A DNA stretch of 19,274 bases. Origin: Opitutia bacterium UBA3151 (GTDB lineage Bacteria > Verrucomicrobiota > Verrucomicrobiia > Opitutales > Seribacteraceae). The stretch is from assembly GCA_002364975.1 (NCBI GenBank), contig DEYT01000101.1:1-19274 (forward strand), read 5' to 3'. Below the pieces are notes generated by a model. That model was not told the origin of the DNA, searched no databases, and saw only the letters and a list, made by a program, of their open reading frames with translations. Positions 1 to 7,558 of this stretch are shown here, piece by piece (position 1 is the first letter of the stretch; each line of letters opens with the position of its first letter). A program made the translations under genes and the position numbers.

Positions 1-816
1 AATGCCCAGCGAATGTTCTGTTGCCGTTCGGCAACGGATGCTCGTAAAGCGATGATCGCAAGCTCTGCTGCCCTATTAATTACGGTCCTGATGCTGATGG
101 TCGGGGCTGCACTCTTTGCATATTTCAATCAGGCAAATCCCCCCGATTCACTTCCTCAATTCACTTCTGAAATTGAGAAGCTCGCACCATCGGAAAGAAA
201 AGACGCTTACTATCCTGTCTGGATAGTAACGGAACTCCCAGAGGGATTGCGTGCCTTGATCCTTGCAGGTATTTTTGCGGCTGCAATTTCGAGCTTAGAC
301 TCGATTCTTGCGGCTCTCTCGCAAACTACAATATCCCTGTTCCGCAAGACAGATGTCGATGTAAGTGAAGAGGTAAATCATAATGATGTTCTACTTTCCC
401 GTATCATCGTCGTGGCTTGGGGAATAGCCCTTTCCATATTTGCGGTCGCCCTCCATAAATTACGGGGCGATGTAAATGTGGTGCAACTTGCCTTTGGCAT
501 GACCTCCTACACGGTTGGTCCAATGTTAGCTTTCTTTCTAGCAGCCTACTTTACACCCCATGCCAGCCTAAAGGGACTCAGCCTTGGTTTTGCCCTCTCT
601 TTTTTACTCGTGCTTTTAATCCGAACGGAGTTGTATTCAGCACTCCTAAATCTCGAGGTCTATTCCGAAGCCCAATTCGCCTCTCTCCCCCATATTACTG
701 TAAGCAATGGAATACCCACCGGCTCTATTAGCTCAGTATGGGCATGGCCGGTCACCGTTTTCCTGACATGGTTCTGTGGCGTTCTGTTCCCGAGAGATAA
801 ATTAAAGAAATGGTAA
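1..816 (+). CDS. Sodium/solute symporter (SSS family), C-terminal part, truncated by window edge
   Basis: This is the C-terminal part of an inner-membrane sodium-coupled transporter of the SSS/SGLT family. The reading frame is open from base 1, so the first in-frame Met (base 13) is internal and the real start lies upstream of the window. The first residues (NAQRMFCCRSATDARKAM) match the family's loop with a QR-x-CRS-x-DA-x-KA pattern. Several hydrophobic segments follow. One contains AAISSLDS (bases about 286-306); in this family the paired serines on that helix help form the Na2 sodium site. Another hydrophobic helix lies near the end. The stop overlaps the start of the next gene by 7 bases, so the two are probably co-transcribed and translationally coupled. 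Because the neighbour is a GH20 hexosaminidase, an amino sugar or glycan-derived sugar is a reasonable substrate guess, but the sequence does not show it. Confidence 0.88.
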   Translation, partial: NAQRMFCCRSATDARKAMIASSAALLITVLMLMVGAALFAYFNQANPPDSLPQFTSEIEKLAPSERKDAYYPVWIVTELPEGLRALILAGIFAAAISSLDSILAALSQTTISLFRKTDVDVSEEVNHNDVLLSRIIVVAWGIALSIFAVALHKLRGDVNVVQLAFGMTSYTVGPMLAFFLAAYFTPHASLKGLSLGFALSFLLVLLIRTELYSALLNLEVYSEAQFASLPHITVSNGIPTGSISSVWAWPVTVFLTWFCGVLFPRDKLKKW

Positions 817-2624
817 GTTCTGAAAAGCTTGGCCTGTTTCCACACCCAAGGCATCTGACACGCTCGAAAGAAAAAGTGGAAGTACCCCACCATTTTAATT
901 TAGAATTGGAAGAGAAATGCTTCCAGTCAACGGTTCTTTTTTTCAAAAAGAGGATTGGGATTTTGGAGGAAGAAAACCGGGTATTCCCCTCTCTTCGAAT
1001 TAGTCGAGGAAAGATGCCCCATCCAGAAGGATATGGTTTAAAAATTTCCCCCAAAAGCTTCATTCTTTGGGCAGAAAGTAAACAGGCAATTTTTAGAGGG
1101 CTGACCTCACTTGCTCAACTGATCGAACATGCCAAGTTCATGGGAAAATTGGAGTGCATCGAGATCCGTGATAATCCAGCCCTACTAAGGAGGGGATTTA
1201 TGCTGGATGTTAGCCGATGCAAAGTTCCTACCATGGAATGCCTCTTCGATTTAATTGATTTGTTGTCAGAACTTCGCTTCAATGAGCTTCAACTTTATGT
1301 GGAGCACACTTTTGCCTTTCGAGAACATCAAACTGTTTGGAAAGATTCTTCCCCTTTAACAGCGGATGAAATTAGAGAAATCGATTGCTATTGCAAAGAA
1401 AGATTCATCGATCTCGTTCCCAATCTTAATTCGTTTGGCCATTTCGAGCGCTGGTTAAAGCATGAACCATATAAAGAGTTTGCTGAATGTCCGGAAGGTT
1501 TTCGGAGGGAAGAACCATTTATGGAACGTGATCATGGAAGTACTCTCAAACCGAACCAAGAGAGCTTGGACTTCATTGATTCACTCTACTCGGAGTACTT
1601 ACCGAATTTTAGCTCCAAGAACTTCAATGTCGGAATGGATGAGCCTTGGGAACTTGGACAGGGTTGGAGCAGGAAGGAAGTTCAAAGAGAGGGAAAGGGA
1701 CGCGTTTACCTAAAGCACCTAGAGGGCATTCGTAAACTCGTAGAGAAACATGACAAGCAAATGCAATTTTGGGCCGATGTTCTTTTGGAAGAACCAGAAA
1801 ATGCGAAACTCCTTCCATCCTCTGCAAGTCCAATCATTTGGGGCTATGAGCCGGACCATCCATTTGATGAGCAAGCGGAAATCATAGCATCATGTGGTTT
1901 GTCTTTTTGCCTCGCTCCCGGAACCGCGACCTGGAGAAGCTTTGGAGGAAGATGGCCAACTGCACGTCAAAACCTGGCTAATGCCTTTAGGAATGCGTTT
2001 GCATACCGTGCCGATGGCACTTTGCTCACGAGTTGGGGAGATTGCGGGAACCATCAACCTTGGCCTAGCTTTTATCCTTCCTTAGTTCTTGCTGCTCAAT
2101 GGGCTTGGTATGGAGAGGATGGAACAGACGAAGAGATTGACCAGGCTTTGAATCAATTGGTTTTCCATGGTTCGAGTACTCATCCTGGCAAGATTTTGAT
2201 GGAATTTGGAAAATTAGATCTTACCATTGACTCCCAGATTCCAAATGCAAGCCTTGCATGGAATTTACTTTTTGGCTCAGAGCCAGAAAAGCATCAAGCT
2301 TTTTTGAAAAAAAACTCATCCTCGCATAACTTGTCTCAAGGAATTGAGTTGCTGCGATCCCTTTTCTCTTCCCTTGACCAACTTGGGAACTTCTCCCAAA
2401 GCGAAAATTTTAAAAGTGAAATTTCCCTTGGCCTTGAATTATCTATCCTGAGCCTTGAACATGGAATCGCCATGCTAAAAGGAACTCGTCCCCAAGAACT
2501 GCAAATCGAAGACCTCGTCACCCAGTTCGAAAGCAATTGGCTTACCAGAGCTCGGCCAGGAGGGTTAAAAGAAAGCAGTTCGTTACTAGAACAAGCCCTT
2601 CAAGCCCTTCAGCACTCAAGATAA
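810..2624 (+). CDS. GH20 family beta-N-acetylhexosaminidase-like glycoside hydrolase
   Basis: The 604-residue product resembles GH20 enzymes, which release terminal N-acetylhexosamines by substrate-assisted catalysis. Residues about 1-120 look like the small N-terminal GH20b-type domain. The catalytic barrel starts at RRGFMLDVSR (near residue 131), a typical first strand. The signature pair is seen as NVGMDEPWELG, with D277 (polarises the acetamido group in known enzymes) and E278 (acid/base). Trp-rich strands such as IIWGYEPDHPF and LTSWGDCGNHQPW fit the sugar-binding pocket. The C-terminal 150 residues are mainly helical and unassigned. No signal peptide is visible, so a cytoplasmic enzyme acting on imported oligosaccharides is likely, consistent with the overlapping upstream symporter gene. 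The start ATG shares bases with that gene's stop (ATGGTAA). The 3' end overlaps hemW by 9 bases, tail to tail. Exact substrate linkage is not determinable here. Confidence 0.87.
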   Translation: MVSSEKLGLFPHPRHLTRSKEKVEVPHHFNLELEEKCFQSTVLFFKKRIGILEEENRVFPSLRISRGKMPHPEGYGLKISPKSFILWAESKQAIFRGLTSLAQLIEHAKFMGKLECIEIRDNPALLRRGFMLDVSRCKVPTMECLFDLIDLLSELRFNELQLYVEHTFAFREHQTVWKDSSPLTADEIREIDCYCKERFIDLVPNLNSFGHFERWLKHEPYKEFAECPEGFRREEPFMERDHGSTLKPNQESLDFIDSLYSEYLPNFSSKNFNVGMDEPWELGQGWSRKEVQREGKGRVYLKHLEGIRKLVEKHDKQMQFWADVLLEEPENAKLLPSSASPIIWGYEPDHPFDEQAEIIASCGLSFCLAPGTATWRSFGGRWPTARQNLANAFRNAFAYRADGTLLTSWGDCGNHQPWPSFYPSLVLAAQWAWYGEDGTDEEIDQALNQLVFHGSSTHPGKILMEFGKLDLTIDSQIPNASLAWNLLFGSEPEKHQAFLKKNSSSHNLSQGIELLRSLFSSLDQLGNFSQSENFKSEISLGLELSILSLEHGIAMLKGTRPQELQIEDLVTQFESNWLTRARPGGLKESSSLLEQALQALQHSR

Positions 2625-3782
2625 AACAGGCATTTCCCTAGCCACTGCATCCGCCAAAATTCTACCTCTCTTATTAAGTCTCCAGAAATCATTTTTTTCC
2701 ACCAATCCTTCATTCTGTAATTGATCTAAAAAAGATTCAACCGGTTTGAAGCAAGCAAGGGGAAGATCAAACTTCCGGGCAATTCCATTTAAACTAATTC
2801 CGCGATTCATTCGTAAACCAAAGGTAATCGTATCATGAGCCAAGCCGGCGGCATTCAATTGTTCAAATTCTTCAAACTCTACCCCTTTGGCTTGGTTCCA
2901 TTGTTGGGCCCATTTTTCCAGATTAGCAAAATTCTTTCGTCGTATCCCATTGAATTGAGTGGCTGCGGAGGGGCCAAAACCAATCCAATCATTCATAGCC
3001 CATGTGTTTAAGTTGTGCTGACAAATATGGCCATCCTTGGCAAAATTTGACACTTCATATTGCTGGTATCCATGCGCCGGTAAAAAATCCCATGCCTTTT
3101 CATAAAAGGTAATCTCCCGTTCAGGGTCCAATTTCACTTTTCCTTTGGATAGTTTGATAAACAAAGCAGTATCCTCCTCGAAAGTCAGACAATAGGTGGA
3201 CAAATGATCAGGTTGAAGATCAACTGCATGGGCTAGGTCTTCTTGCCACATTTCCAGCGTTTGTCCGGGAATCCCAAAGATGAGATCAAGATTTACCGAT
3301 GAAAACCCAACTTTCCTGATCATCGAGTAAGCTTGCAAAGCAGTTTCCACTTCGTGCATTCTTCCCAATTCCTTCATAAGTTGAGGATGAAAAGTTTGAA
3401 CACCCAAAGAGATTCGATTCACTCCAGCTTTTGTCAAAGTCTCGAGCTTCTCAATCGAAATTTCAGAAGGTGCAATTTCAATACTCCATTCAAGCGGATC
3501 GCTTAAATTCTGAGAATGGATCAAGCCTCCAAGCCTCTCGAGCTGCTCAGAATTCAAGAGTCCGGGAGTACCCCCCCCAATAAAAATCGTGGAAAATGAA
3601 CGATTTTGAGAAAAATGCTCGATCTCTCTCTCCAAACCATTAAAAAACAAATCGAAACCCTTTTTGCTTGGTCTCTCTTGGTAAAATGCGCAAAAGTCAC
3701 ATGTGGTTGAACAAAATGGAACATGTATATACATACCAAGGCTTGGAATTTCTCCTGTCTTCTCTTTTCTTTTGAGCATCAT
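2616..3782 (-). CDS. hemW: Radical SAM heme chaperone HemW (coproporphyrinogen III oxidase-like)
   Basis: HemW is a cytoplasmic radical SAM protein that binds heme and delivers it to respiratory proteins; it was long mis-annotated as oxygen-independent coproporphyrinogen oxidase. The cluster motif is C24-STT-C28-DF-C31-AF, i.e. CxxxCxxC followed by x-F. HemW has Phe where true HemN has a further Cys (CxxxCxxCxC), so this is HemW rather than HemN. Other family motifs are IFIGGGTPGLL, NRISLGVQTF, LDLIFGIPGQT, STYCLTFEEDT, YEVSNFA and HNLNTW. At 388 residues it is close to E. coli HemW (about 378). The start is a double ATG; a later Met (base 3734) would remove the conserved residues before the first strand, so the upstream start is preferred. 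It has no clear Shine-Dalgarno site. Its start is only 21 bases from the divergent lipoprotein gene. A heme chaperone suits a genome with the multi-CxxCH proteins found downstream. Confidence 0.93.
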   Translation of the reverse strand: MMLKRKEKTGEIPSLGMYIHVPFCSTTCDFCAFYQERPSKKGFDLFFNGLEREIEHFSQNRSFSTIFIGGGTPGLLNSEQLERLGGLIHSQNLSDPLEWSIEIAPSEISIEKLETLTKAGVNRISLGVQTFHPQLMKELGRMHEVETALQAYSMIRKVGFSSVNLDLIFGIPGQTLEMWQEDLAHAVDLQPDHLSTYCLTFEEDTALFIKLSKGKVKLDPEREITFYEKAWDFLPAHGYQQYEVSNFAKDGHICQHNLNTWAMNDWIGFGPSAATQFNGIRRKNFANLEKWAQQWNQAKGVEFEEFEQLNAAGLAHDTITFGLRMNRGISLNGIARKFDLPLACFKPVESFLDQLQNEGLVEKNDFWRLNKRGRILADAVAREMPVLS

Positions 3783-3803
3783 CTAGCTACTTGTTAATAA
3801 ATT

Positions 3804-4712
3804 ATGAATCAAATCATCAAACTAATCGCTTTTCTCACTTTGTCAGTAAGCTTGTTTCTTTTGTCCAGTTGCAAAAGACCCAGCTTTATAAACCTGACCT
3901 CGACTAATATCAGTCAAAATCCCTCGGGCATTTACACCATCCAGACAGAAGTCGACTTGCAAGACCGAAAAATTTTTTATGATTCTATCGAGGTTTTTCT
4001 TTATGTAGGGGGGGAAGCTTATCCTATGGTCAAAGATCCAGTGAATCCATCCCTCTGGAGTTGTGATTATAAACTTCCATCGGGCTTTGACGAAGCAACC
4101 TATTATTATCAAGCAAATTATCTCATCGAAAGGGAGAATGGCTCCCAAGCCAAACGCAGCCAAAAAAGTGACCTCCAAGTTTTTCGCCTTGAAAACAGAT
4201 ATGTAGGGAACCTTGCTGCCTACCGGGGTCCGGTTGGAGTCGAGATCGCGGTCCAAGGCCGAGGATTGACCAAATATGACTCGATTACCATTGGCGGTGA
4301 AAAAGCATCGACCCGCTATCTTTCTGAAAATGAACTTCGTTTTACGGTGCCTTCCCTACCCGCAGACCTCGACTACTCAGTCCAACTTATCGGTGGTCCT
4401 CACGGAGCTTTGGATATTGGTAATTTCCGGATAGACGAAAGTACACTTGGCGTAGTTCCAAGCTCTTTAGAGATACAATCTGGAGATTCAGCAACGCTAT
4501 TATTCAAAATTGATTTTGAGGCCCCAACTGGTGGAATCCCAATCGATATTAAGACCAATATTCCCACATCAGTGATCATGCCTGAAGCATTCATTGCTGC
4601 TGGAGATAAGACGGTTAATATACCTGTTCGTGGGGGTGAACCGGGAGAAGGAAAAATGATTGTGACTGCCTCCGGATATGAGCCAGTAGAAATCCCAGTT
4701 AAGGTCTTTTAA
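3804..4712 (+). CDS. Exported lipoprotein with Ig-like and IPT/TIG-type domains
   Basis: The 302-residue product starts with a clear lipoprotein signal: a charged start, a hydrophobic core and the lipobox LSSC with Cys23 as the lipid-modified residue. It is therefore probably anchored in the envelope. The mature part looks all-beta. Residues about 30-130 form an Ig-like region with many aromatics (SLWSCDYKLP, ATYYYQANYL). Residues about 135-210 resemble an IPT/TIG fold (VGVEIAVQGRGLTKYDSITIGG, then SENELRFTVPSLPADLDYSVQL). The C-terminal part (about 215-302) is another beta-sandwich-like segment ending in VTASGYEPVEIPVKVF. No catalytic motif is visible. A role in surface adhesion, glycan binding or scaffolding would suit such domains but is inference. 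It is the first gene of a tightly spaced run (21 bases to the glycosyltransferase). The start has no recognisable Shine-Dalgarno site but is fixed by the signal peptide. Confidence 0.8.
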   Translation: MNQIIKLIAFLTLSVSLFLLSSCKRPSFINLTSTNISQNPSGIYTIQTEVDLQDRKIFYDSIEVFLYVGGEAYPMVKDPVNPSLWSCDYKLPSGFDEATYYYQANYLIERENGSQAKRSQKSDLQVFRLENRYVGNLAAYRGPVGVEIAVQGRGLTKYDSITIGGEKASTRYLSENELRFTVPSLPADLDYSVQLIGGPHGALDIGNFRIDESTLGVVPSSLEIQSGDSATLLFKIDFEAPTGGIPIDIKTNIPTSVIMPEAFIAAGDKTVNIPVRGGEPGEGKMIVTASGYEPVEIPVKVF

Positions 4713-4733
4713 AACCATTCCACTTTGACTCCT

Positions 4734-5597
4734 ATGATCGCGACCGCCTCAGCGAGCGATCCTTGCATCTCGGTTGTAATCCCTTGTTATGAGAGGATTG
4801 ACTTTCTCAGAAATGCCCTGCGTTCTGTATTTTCTCAAACCTTAAAACCAAATGAAATTCTGGTCGTGGATGATGGTTCACCCACTCCAATCGAACCTTC
4901 TTTAGTTAAAGAGTTCCCGGGAGTAAATTGGTTATATCAGGAAAATTCCGGCGTTGCAGCGGCTAGAAACCTCGGGATTAAACGGGCTCAGAATTCTTGG
5001 ATTGCATTCTTGGATTCAGATGATCGATGGAAACCCTCAAAACTTGAAAAACAATGGAGCTTTCACTGTGCACATCCAAAAGTTTTAGTTTCTCACACCA
5101 ATGAGTCTTGGATTCGAAACAACAACCAGGTCATTCCTCCTCGGTACTTGGACAAATCTACTCGAAGTTTTTTTGAAAGATCTTTGCAACATTGCCTAAT
5201 CTGTTCTTCCTCAGTCCTGATACATCAGTCCGTAGTTGAAAAAGTTGGGAACTTTGACGAAACCCTTACCGTCTGTGAAGATTATGATCTATGGTTACGG
5301 ATCTTACTCACTGAAGAATTTGGATTTCTCGATGAAGAATTAGTACTCAAGTATGGTGGTCATCCAGATCAATTATCGAGAAATTATTGGGGTATGGATA
5401 GATTTAGGGTTTTTTCATTGGAAAAATTAATCCAGAAAAATGAATCTCCAGAAAAAAAACTACTCATTCTTAAGGTTCTCCTGGAAAAGTGCGCAATTCT
5501 ATCAAAGGGATTTAAAAAACATGGAAAATATTTAGAGTCCGATGGTTTTCTGGCTAAAGCTGAGAAATTCCAAGCCTTACTCCACTCTCTTGAATAA
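4734..5597 (+). CDS. Family 2 glycosyltransferase (GT-A fold)
   Basis: The product is a soluble GT2 transferase of about 287 residues, moving a sugar from a nucleotide-sugar donor to an unknown acceptor. Seen motifs: the first strand SVVIPCYERIDFLRNALRSV, the nucleotide-binding LVVDDGS (D46, D47), the conserved NSGVAAARNLGI, and the DxD-type metal/nucleotide site FLDSDDRW (D94, D96, D97). The downstream CEDYDLWLRI matches the family's acceptor-site ED motif. There are no membrane segments. The start chosen is ATG 4734; an in-frame TTG at 4725 would add three residues, and neither has a clear Shine-Dalgarno site. It lies 21 bases after the lipoprotein gene and 11 bases before the nucleosidase-like gene, so it is probably in one operon with both. 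The acceptor could be a lipid, a surface glycan or a protein; the sequence does not decide. Confidence 0.92.
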   Translation: MIATASASDPCISVVIPCYERIDFLRNALRSVFSQTLKPNEILVVDDGSPTPIEPSLVKEFPGVNWLYQENSGVAAARNLGIKRAQNSWIAFLDSDDRWKPSKLEKQWSFHCAHPKVLVSHTNESWIRNNNQVIPPRYLDKSTRSFFERSLQHCLICSSSVLIHQSVVEKVGNFDETLTVCEDYDLWLRILLTEEFGFLDEELVLKYGGHPDQLSRNYWGMDRFRVFSLEKLIQKNESPEKKLLILKVLLEKCAILSKGFKKHGKYLESDGFLAKAEKFQALLHSLE

Positions 5598-5608
5598 GAA
5601 TTTATTAA

Positions 5609-6421
5609 ATGAACTTTATCGTCGCCCTTTCCTGTGAAGCGAAACCCATAATTAATGAGTTACGGCTTACCAAGCAGTTTTCTCCCACCCCATTCGAAGT
5701 CTTTCGGAACGATTTCCATCAACTGGTAGTTACCGGAATTGGAAAAGTAGCCGCAGCAGCAGCCACTGGCTTTTTACTTGGAAGCTCCACCAGAAAGCAA
5801 GAAGTTCAAACATATTTAAATGTTGGAATTGCTGGACATGGAACGCTTCAAACTAATACCGCATTTATTGCAAATTCTATTTCGGATGATCAAGACAAAG
5901 CAATTTTTTATCCCCCTCAAATCATCGATTCTGATTTTGAACTTTCGAGACTTTGTACTTGCAGTCATCCCAATCAAAAGTACGAAAAAGGGCTAGGTTT
6001 CGACATGGAAGCCCATGCTTTTTATTCGATTGCATCTCGCTCCTGTACCCGAGAATTGATCCAAGTTGTAAAAGTTGTTTCGGATAATGAAGGACAGTCT
6101 TTTGAATACATTCGACCCACAACAGTTACAGAGTATATTTGTAATCATCTTCCTTCGATTCTCGCATTTGCCCAAGAATTAGACGCTTTAGCTAAAGAAA
6201 TTTCTCCCGACTTGGAGACTTTAGGTCTTCAAGAGAGGGCCCGGAAACTTCATCCTTTTTCGCAATCCCAGATATTTCAACTTGATCGTCTGATTAATCA
6301 TTCTCGCTCCTTCGATCTAGAAGAAAAACATTTGATAGAATTGATTGAGAAATCAAATTCTCCAAAGGAAGCGATATATAATCTCAATACCTTTATTGAT
6401 CAGTCGAGGATCCTTTCATGA
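5609..6421 (+). CDS. MTA/SAH nucleosidase-like protein (phosphorylase/nucleosidase superfamily) with C-terminal helical extension
   Basis: Residues about 1-190 resemble the nucleoside phosphorylase/MTA-SAH nucleosidase fold, which cleaves N-glycosidic bonds of nucleosides. The start FIVALSCEAKP places E10 where the family's general acid-region Glu sits. VTGIGKVAAAAAT matches the phosphate/ribose-binding glycine segment, LNVGIAGHG the central strand, FDMEAHAFYSIA (E134) the ribose-binding MExEA motif, and VVKVVSDNEG (D159) the catalytic base-binding Asp. All key positions are thus present, suggesting an active enzyme. Residues about 195-270 are a helical, charged extension not usual in MTA/SAH nucleosidases; its role is unknown. 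The stop overlaps the start of the SPL-type radical SAM gene as ATGA, so the two are translationally coupled and probably work together. The real base or nucleoside substrate cannot be read from sequence; purine nucleoside salvage and release of a modified base are both possible. Confidence 0.78.
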   Translation: MNFIVALSCEAKPIINELRLTKQFSPTPFEVFRNDFHQLVVTGIGKVAAAAATGFLLGSSTRKQEVQTYLNVGIAGHGTLQTNTAFIANSISDDQDKAIFYPPQIIDSDFELSRLCTCSHPNQKYEKGLGFDMEAHAFYSIASRSCTRELIQVVKVVSDNEGQSFEYIRPTTVTEYICNHLPSILAFAQELDALAKEISPDLETLGLQERARKLHPFSQSQIFQLDRLINHSRSFDLEEKHLIELIEKSNSPKEAIYNLNTFIDQSRILS

Positions 6422-7413
6422 TTAAGAATATTTACTTCGAGGAGAAGGTGGAAAACCATAACCGCGCTCAAGAATTTTTTAGCCGTTTTCCAAAAGCGGC
6501 TAAAATTTCATGCAATCATTTTAAAGAAGTTTTCAATCCAAGTGGCCAAAACTTTCGCCTGCAAAAGAAGAACCCATCTTTAATTCTGGCAAGCCAGGAT
6601 GGTAAAAAAGTACATCCAATCCCTTCCAAGTATGGGGTTGGTGGAACCAGCAACTTTTATTTCTCTCATTTATTCAATTGTTTATACGATTGCCGGTATT
6701 GTTTTCTTCAAGGCATGTTTCCCTCAGCCCATTATGTTCTTTTTATAAATTACGAAGAATTCTGGGATGATATTCGGAATAAAGCAGACGAAGTTTCTAA
6801 TTCTCCAAGCTGGTTCTTTTCTGGTTATGATTGCGATAGTTTAGCACTCGAATCGACTACTGGTTTCGTGGATTTCTTTCTACCCAAATTCTCCAAGTTT
6901 CCCCATGCATTCCTTGAACTGAGAACCAAGAGCGTAAATACACGGGTCTTAAAAAACCGAGAGCCCTTGCCAAATGTGATTGTTGCATTCAGTTTCACCC
7001 CAGAGGAGATAAGCCGGCAACTAGAACATGGCGTGCCTTCAGTTTCGGCTAGGATTAAAGCAATGCATCAACTTGCGACCTTAGGCTGGTATGTTGGAAT
7101 TCGAATAGACCCGGTGATAGATTGCCAAGAATTCGAAAGCCGTTATGCTCTGCTTTTTCATCAATTATTTGATAAATTGCCACAAGATTCCCTACACTCG
7201 GTATCTCTTGGTGCATTCCGAATGCCCTATGGATTTTTCAAAAAAATGGATAAGCTTTATCCAGAAGAAAATCTTTTTGCTGGGAAACTAACCAAAAATA
7301 AGAACTCGGTTTCCTACGAACTTGAAATTGAAACGAAAAGATTGGATAGTTGCCGTTCGATGTTGCTTGAATATATTTCTTCAGAAAAATTATTCACCTG
7401 CGAAATGAGTTAG
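6418..7413 (+). CDS. Spore photoproduct lyase family radical SAM protein
   Basis: The 331-residue product is close in length to spore photoproduct lyase (about 340), a radical SAM enzyme that reverses the thymine dimer 5-thyminyl-5,6-dihydrothymine in DNA. The cluster motif is C88-LYD-C92-RY-C95-FLQ, and the sequence before it (YGVGGTSNFYFSHLFN) matches the family. C139 in GYDCDSLALE falls where the hydrogen-donor Cys of characterised SP lyases sits, 44 residues after the last cluster Cys. The residue just after the third cluster Cys is Phe96, where my recollection of SP lyases is Tyr; the Tyr before that Cys is kept (Y94). RTKSVN, VAFSFTPEEI, GWYVGIRIDPVI and SVSLGAFRMP are further family-like blocks. 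The organism group is not spore-forming, so the target is unlikely to be spore photoproduct; another nucleic-acid or nucleoside lesion is possible. It is coupled by a 4-base overlap to the nucleosidase-like gene. Confidence 0.88.
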   Translation: MIKNIYFEEKVENHNRAQEFFSRFPKAAKISCNHFKEVFNPSGQNFRLQKKNPSLILASQDGKKVHPIPSKYGVGGTSNFYFSHLFNCLYDCRYCFLQGMFPSAHYVLFINYEEFWDDIRNKADEVSNSPSWFFSGYDCDSLALESTTGFVDFFLPKFSKFPHAFLELRTKSVNTRVLKNREPLPNVIVAFSFTPEEISRQLEHGVPSVSARIKAMHQLATLGWYVGIRIDPVIDCQEFESRYALLFHQLFDKLPQDSLHSVSLGAFRMPYGFFKKMDKLYPEENLFAGKLTKNKNSVSYELEIETKRLDSCRSMLLEYISSEKLFTCEMS

Positions 7414-7444
7414 GAAAAATAGAATTTCTGAATAGATTCTCCGA

Positions 7445-7473
7445 TTGCCTTTTTGTGCCCCTTAATTTAAGAG
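7445..7473 (+). promoter_or_regulatory. Possible sigma70-type promoter of tRNA-Thr
   Basis: TTGCCT (7445-7450) and TAAGAG (7468-7473) are separated by 17 bases and would start transcription just before the tRNA at 7483. The -35 matches the consensus at four of six positions; the -10 is poor (three of six). The spacing and position are the main support. Confidence 0.25.
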
Positions 7474-7482
7474 TATTTTTTC

Positions 7483-7558
7483 GCCACCTTAGCTCAGTTG
7501 GTAGAGCACTCGCCTTGTAAGCGAACGGTCGTCGGTTCGAATCCGACAGGTGGCTCCA
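7483..7558 (+). tRNA. tRNA-Thr (anticodon UGU)
   Basis: The 76-base gene folds into a full cloverleaf. The acceptor arm is GCCACCT pairing with AGGTGGC, the D arm is GCTC/GAGC with loop AGTTGGTA, and the anticodon loop CTTGTAA has TGT at 7516-7518. The T arm is GTCGG/CCGAC with loop TTCGAAT. The CCA end is encoded (7556-7558) and the discriminator base is T. The top pair of the anticodon stem (C7509 with A7525) is mismatched; the other four pairs are good. A run of seven T follows at 7560-7566 and may help termination. There are no other tRNA genes in the window. Confidence 0.96.

Noticed and set aside
2616..3782. Oxygen-independent coproporphyrinogen III oxidase (HemN)
   Set aside because: The cluster motif continues as C-A-F and lacks the extra Cys of true HemN; length and motifs fit HemW.
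3843..4256. Minus-strand open frame of 137 codons over the lipoprotein gene
   Set aside because: It is a shadow of the lipoprotein gene, which has a clean signal peptide and lipobox; the reverse product shows no domain.
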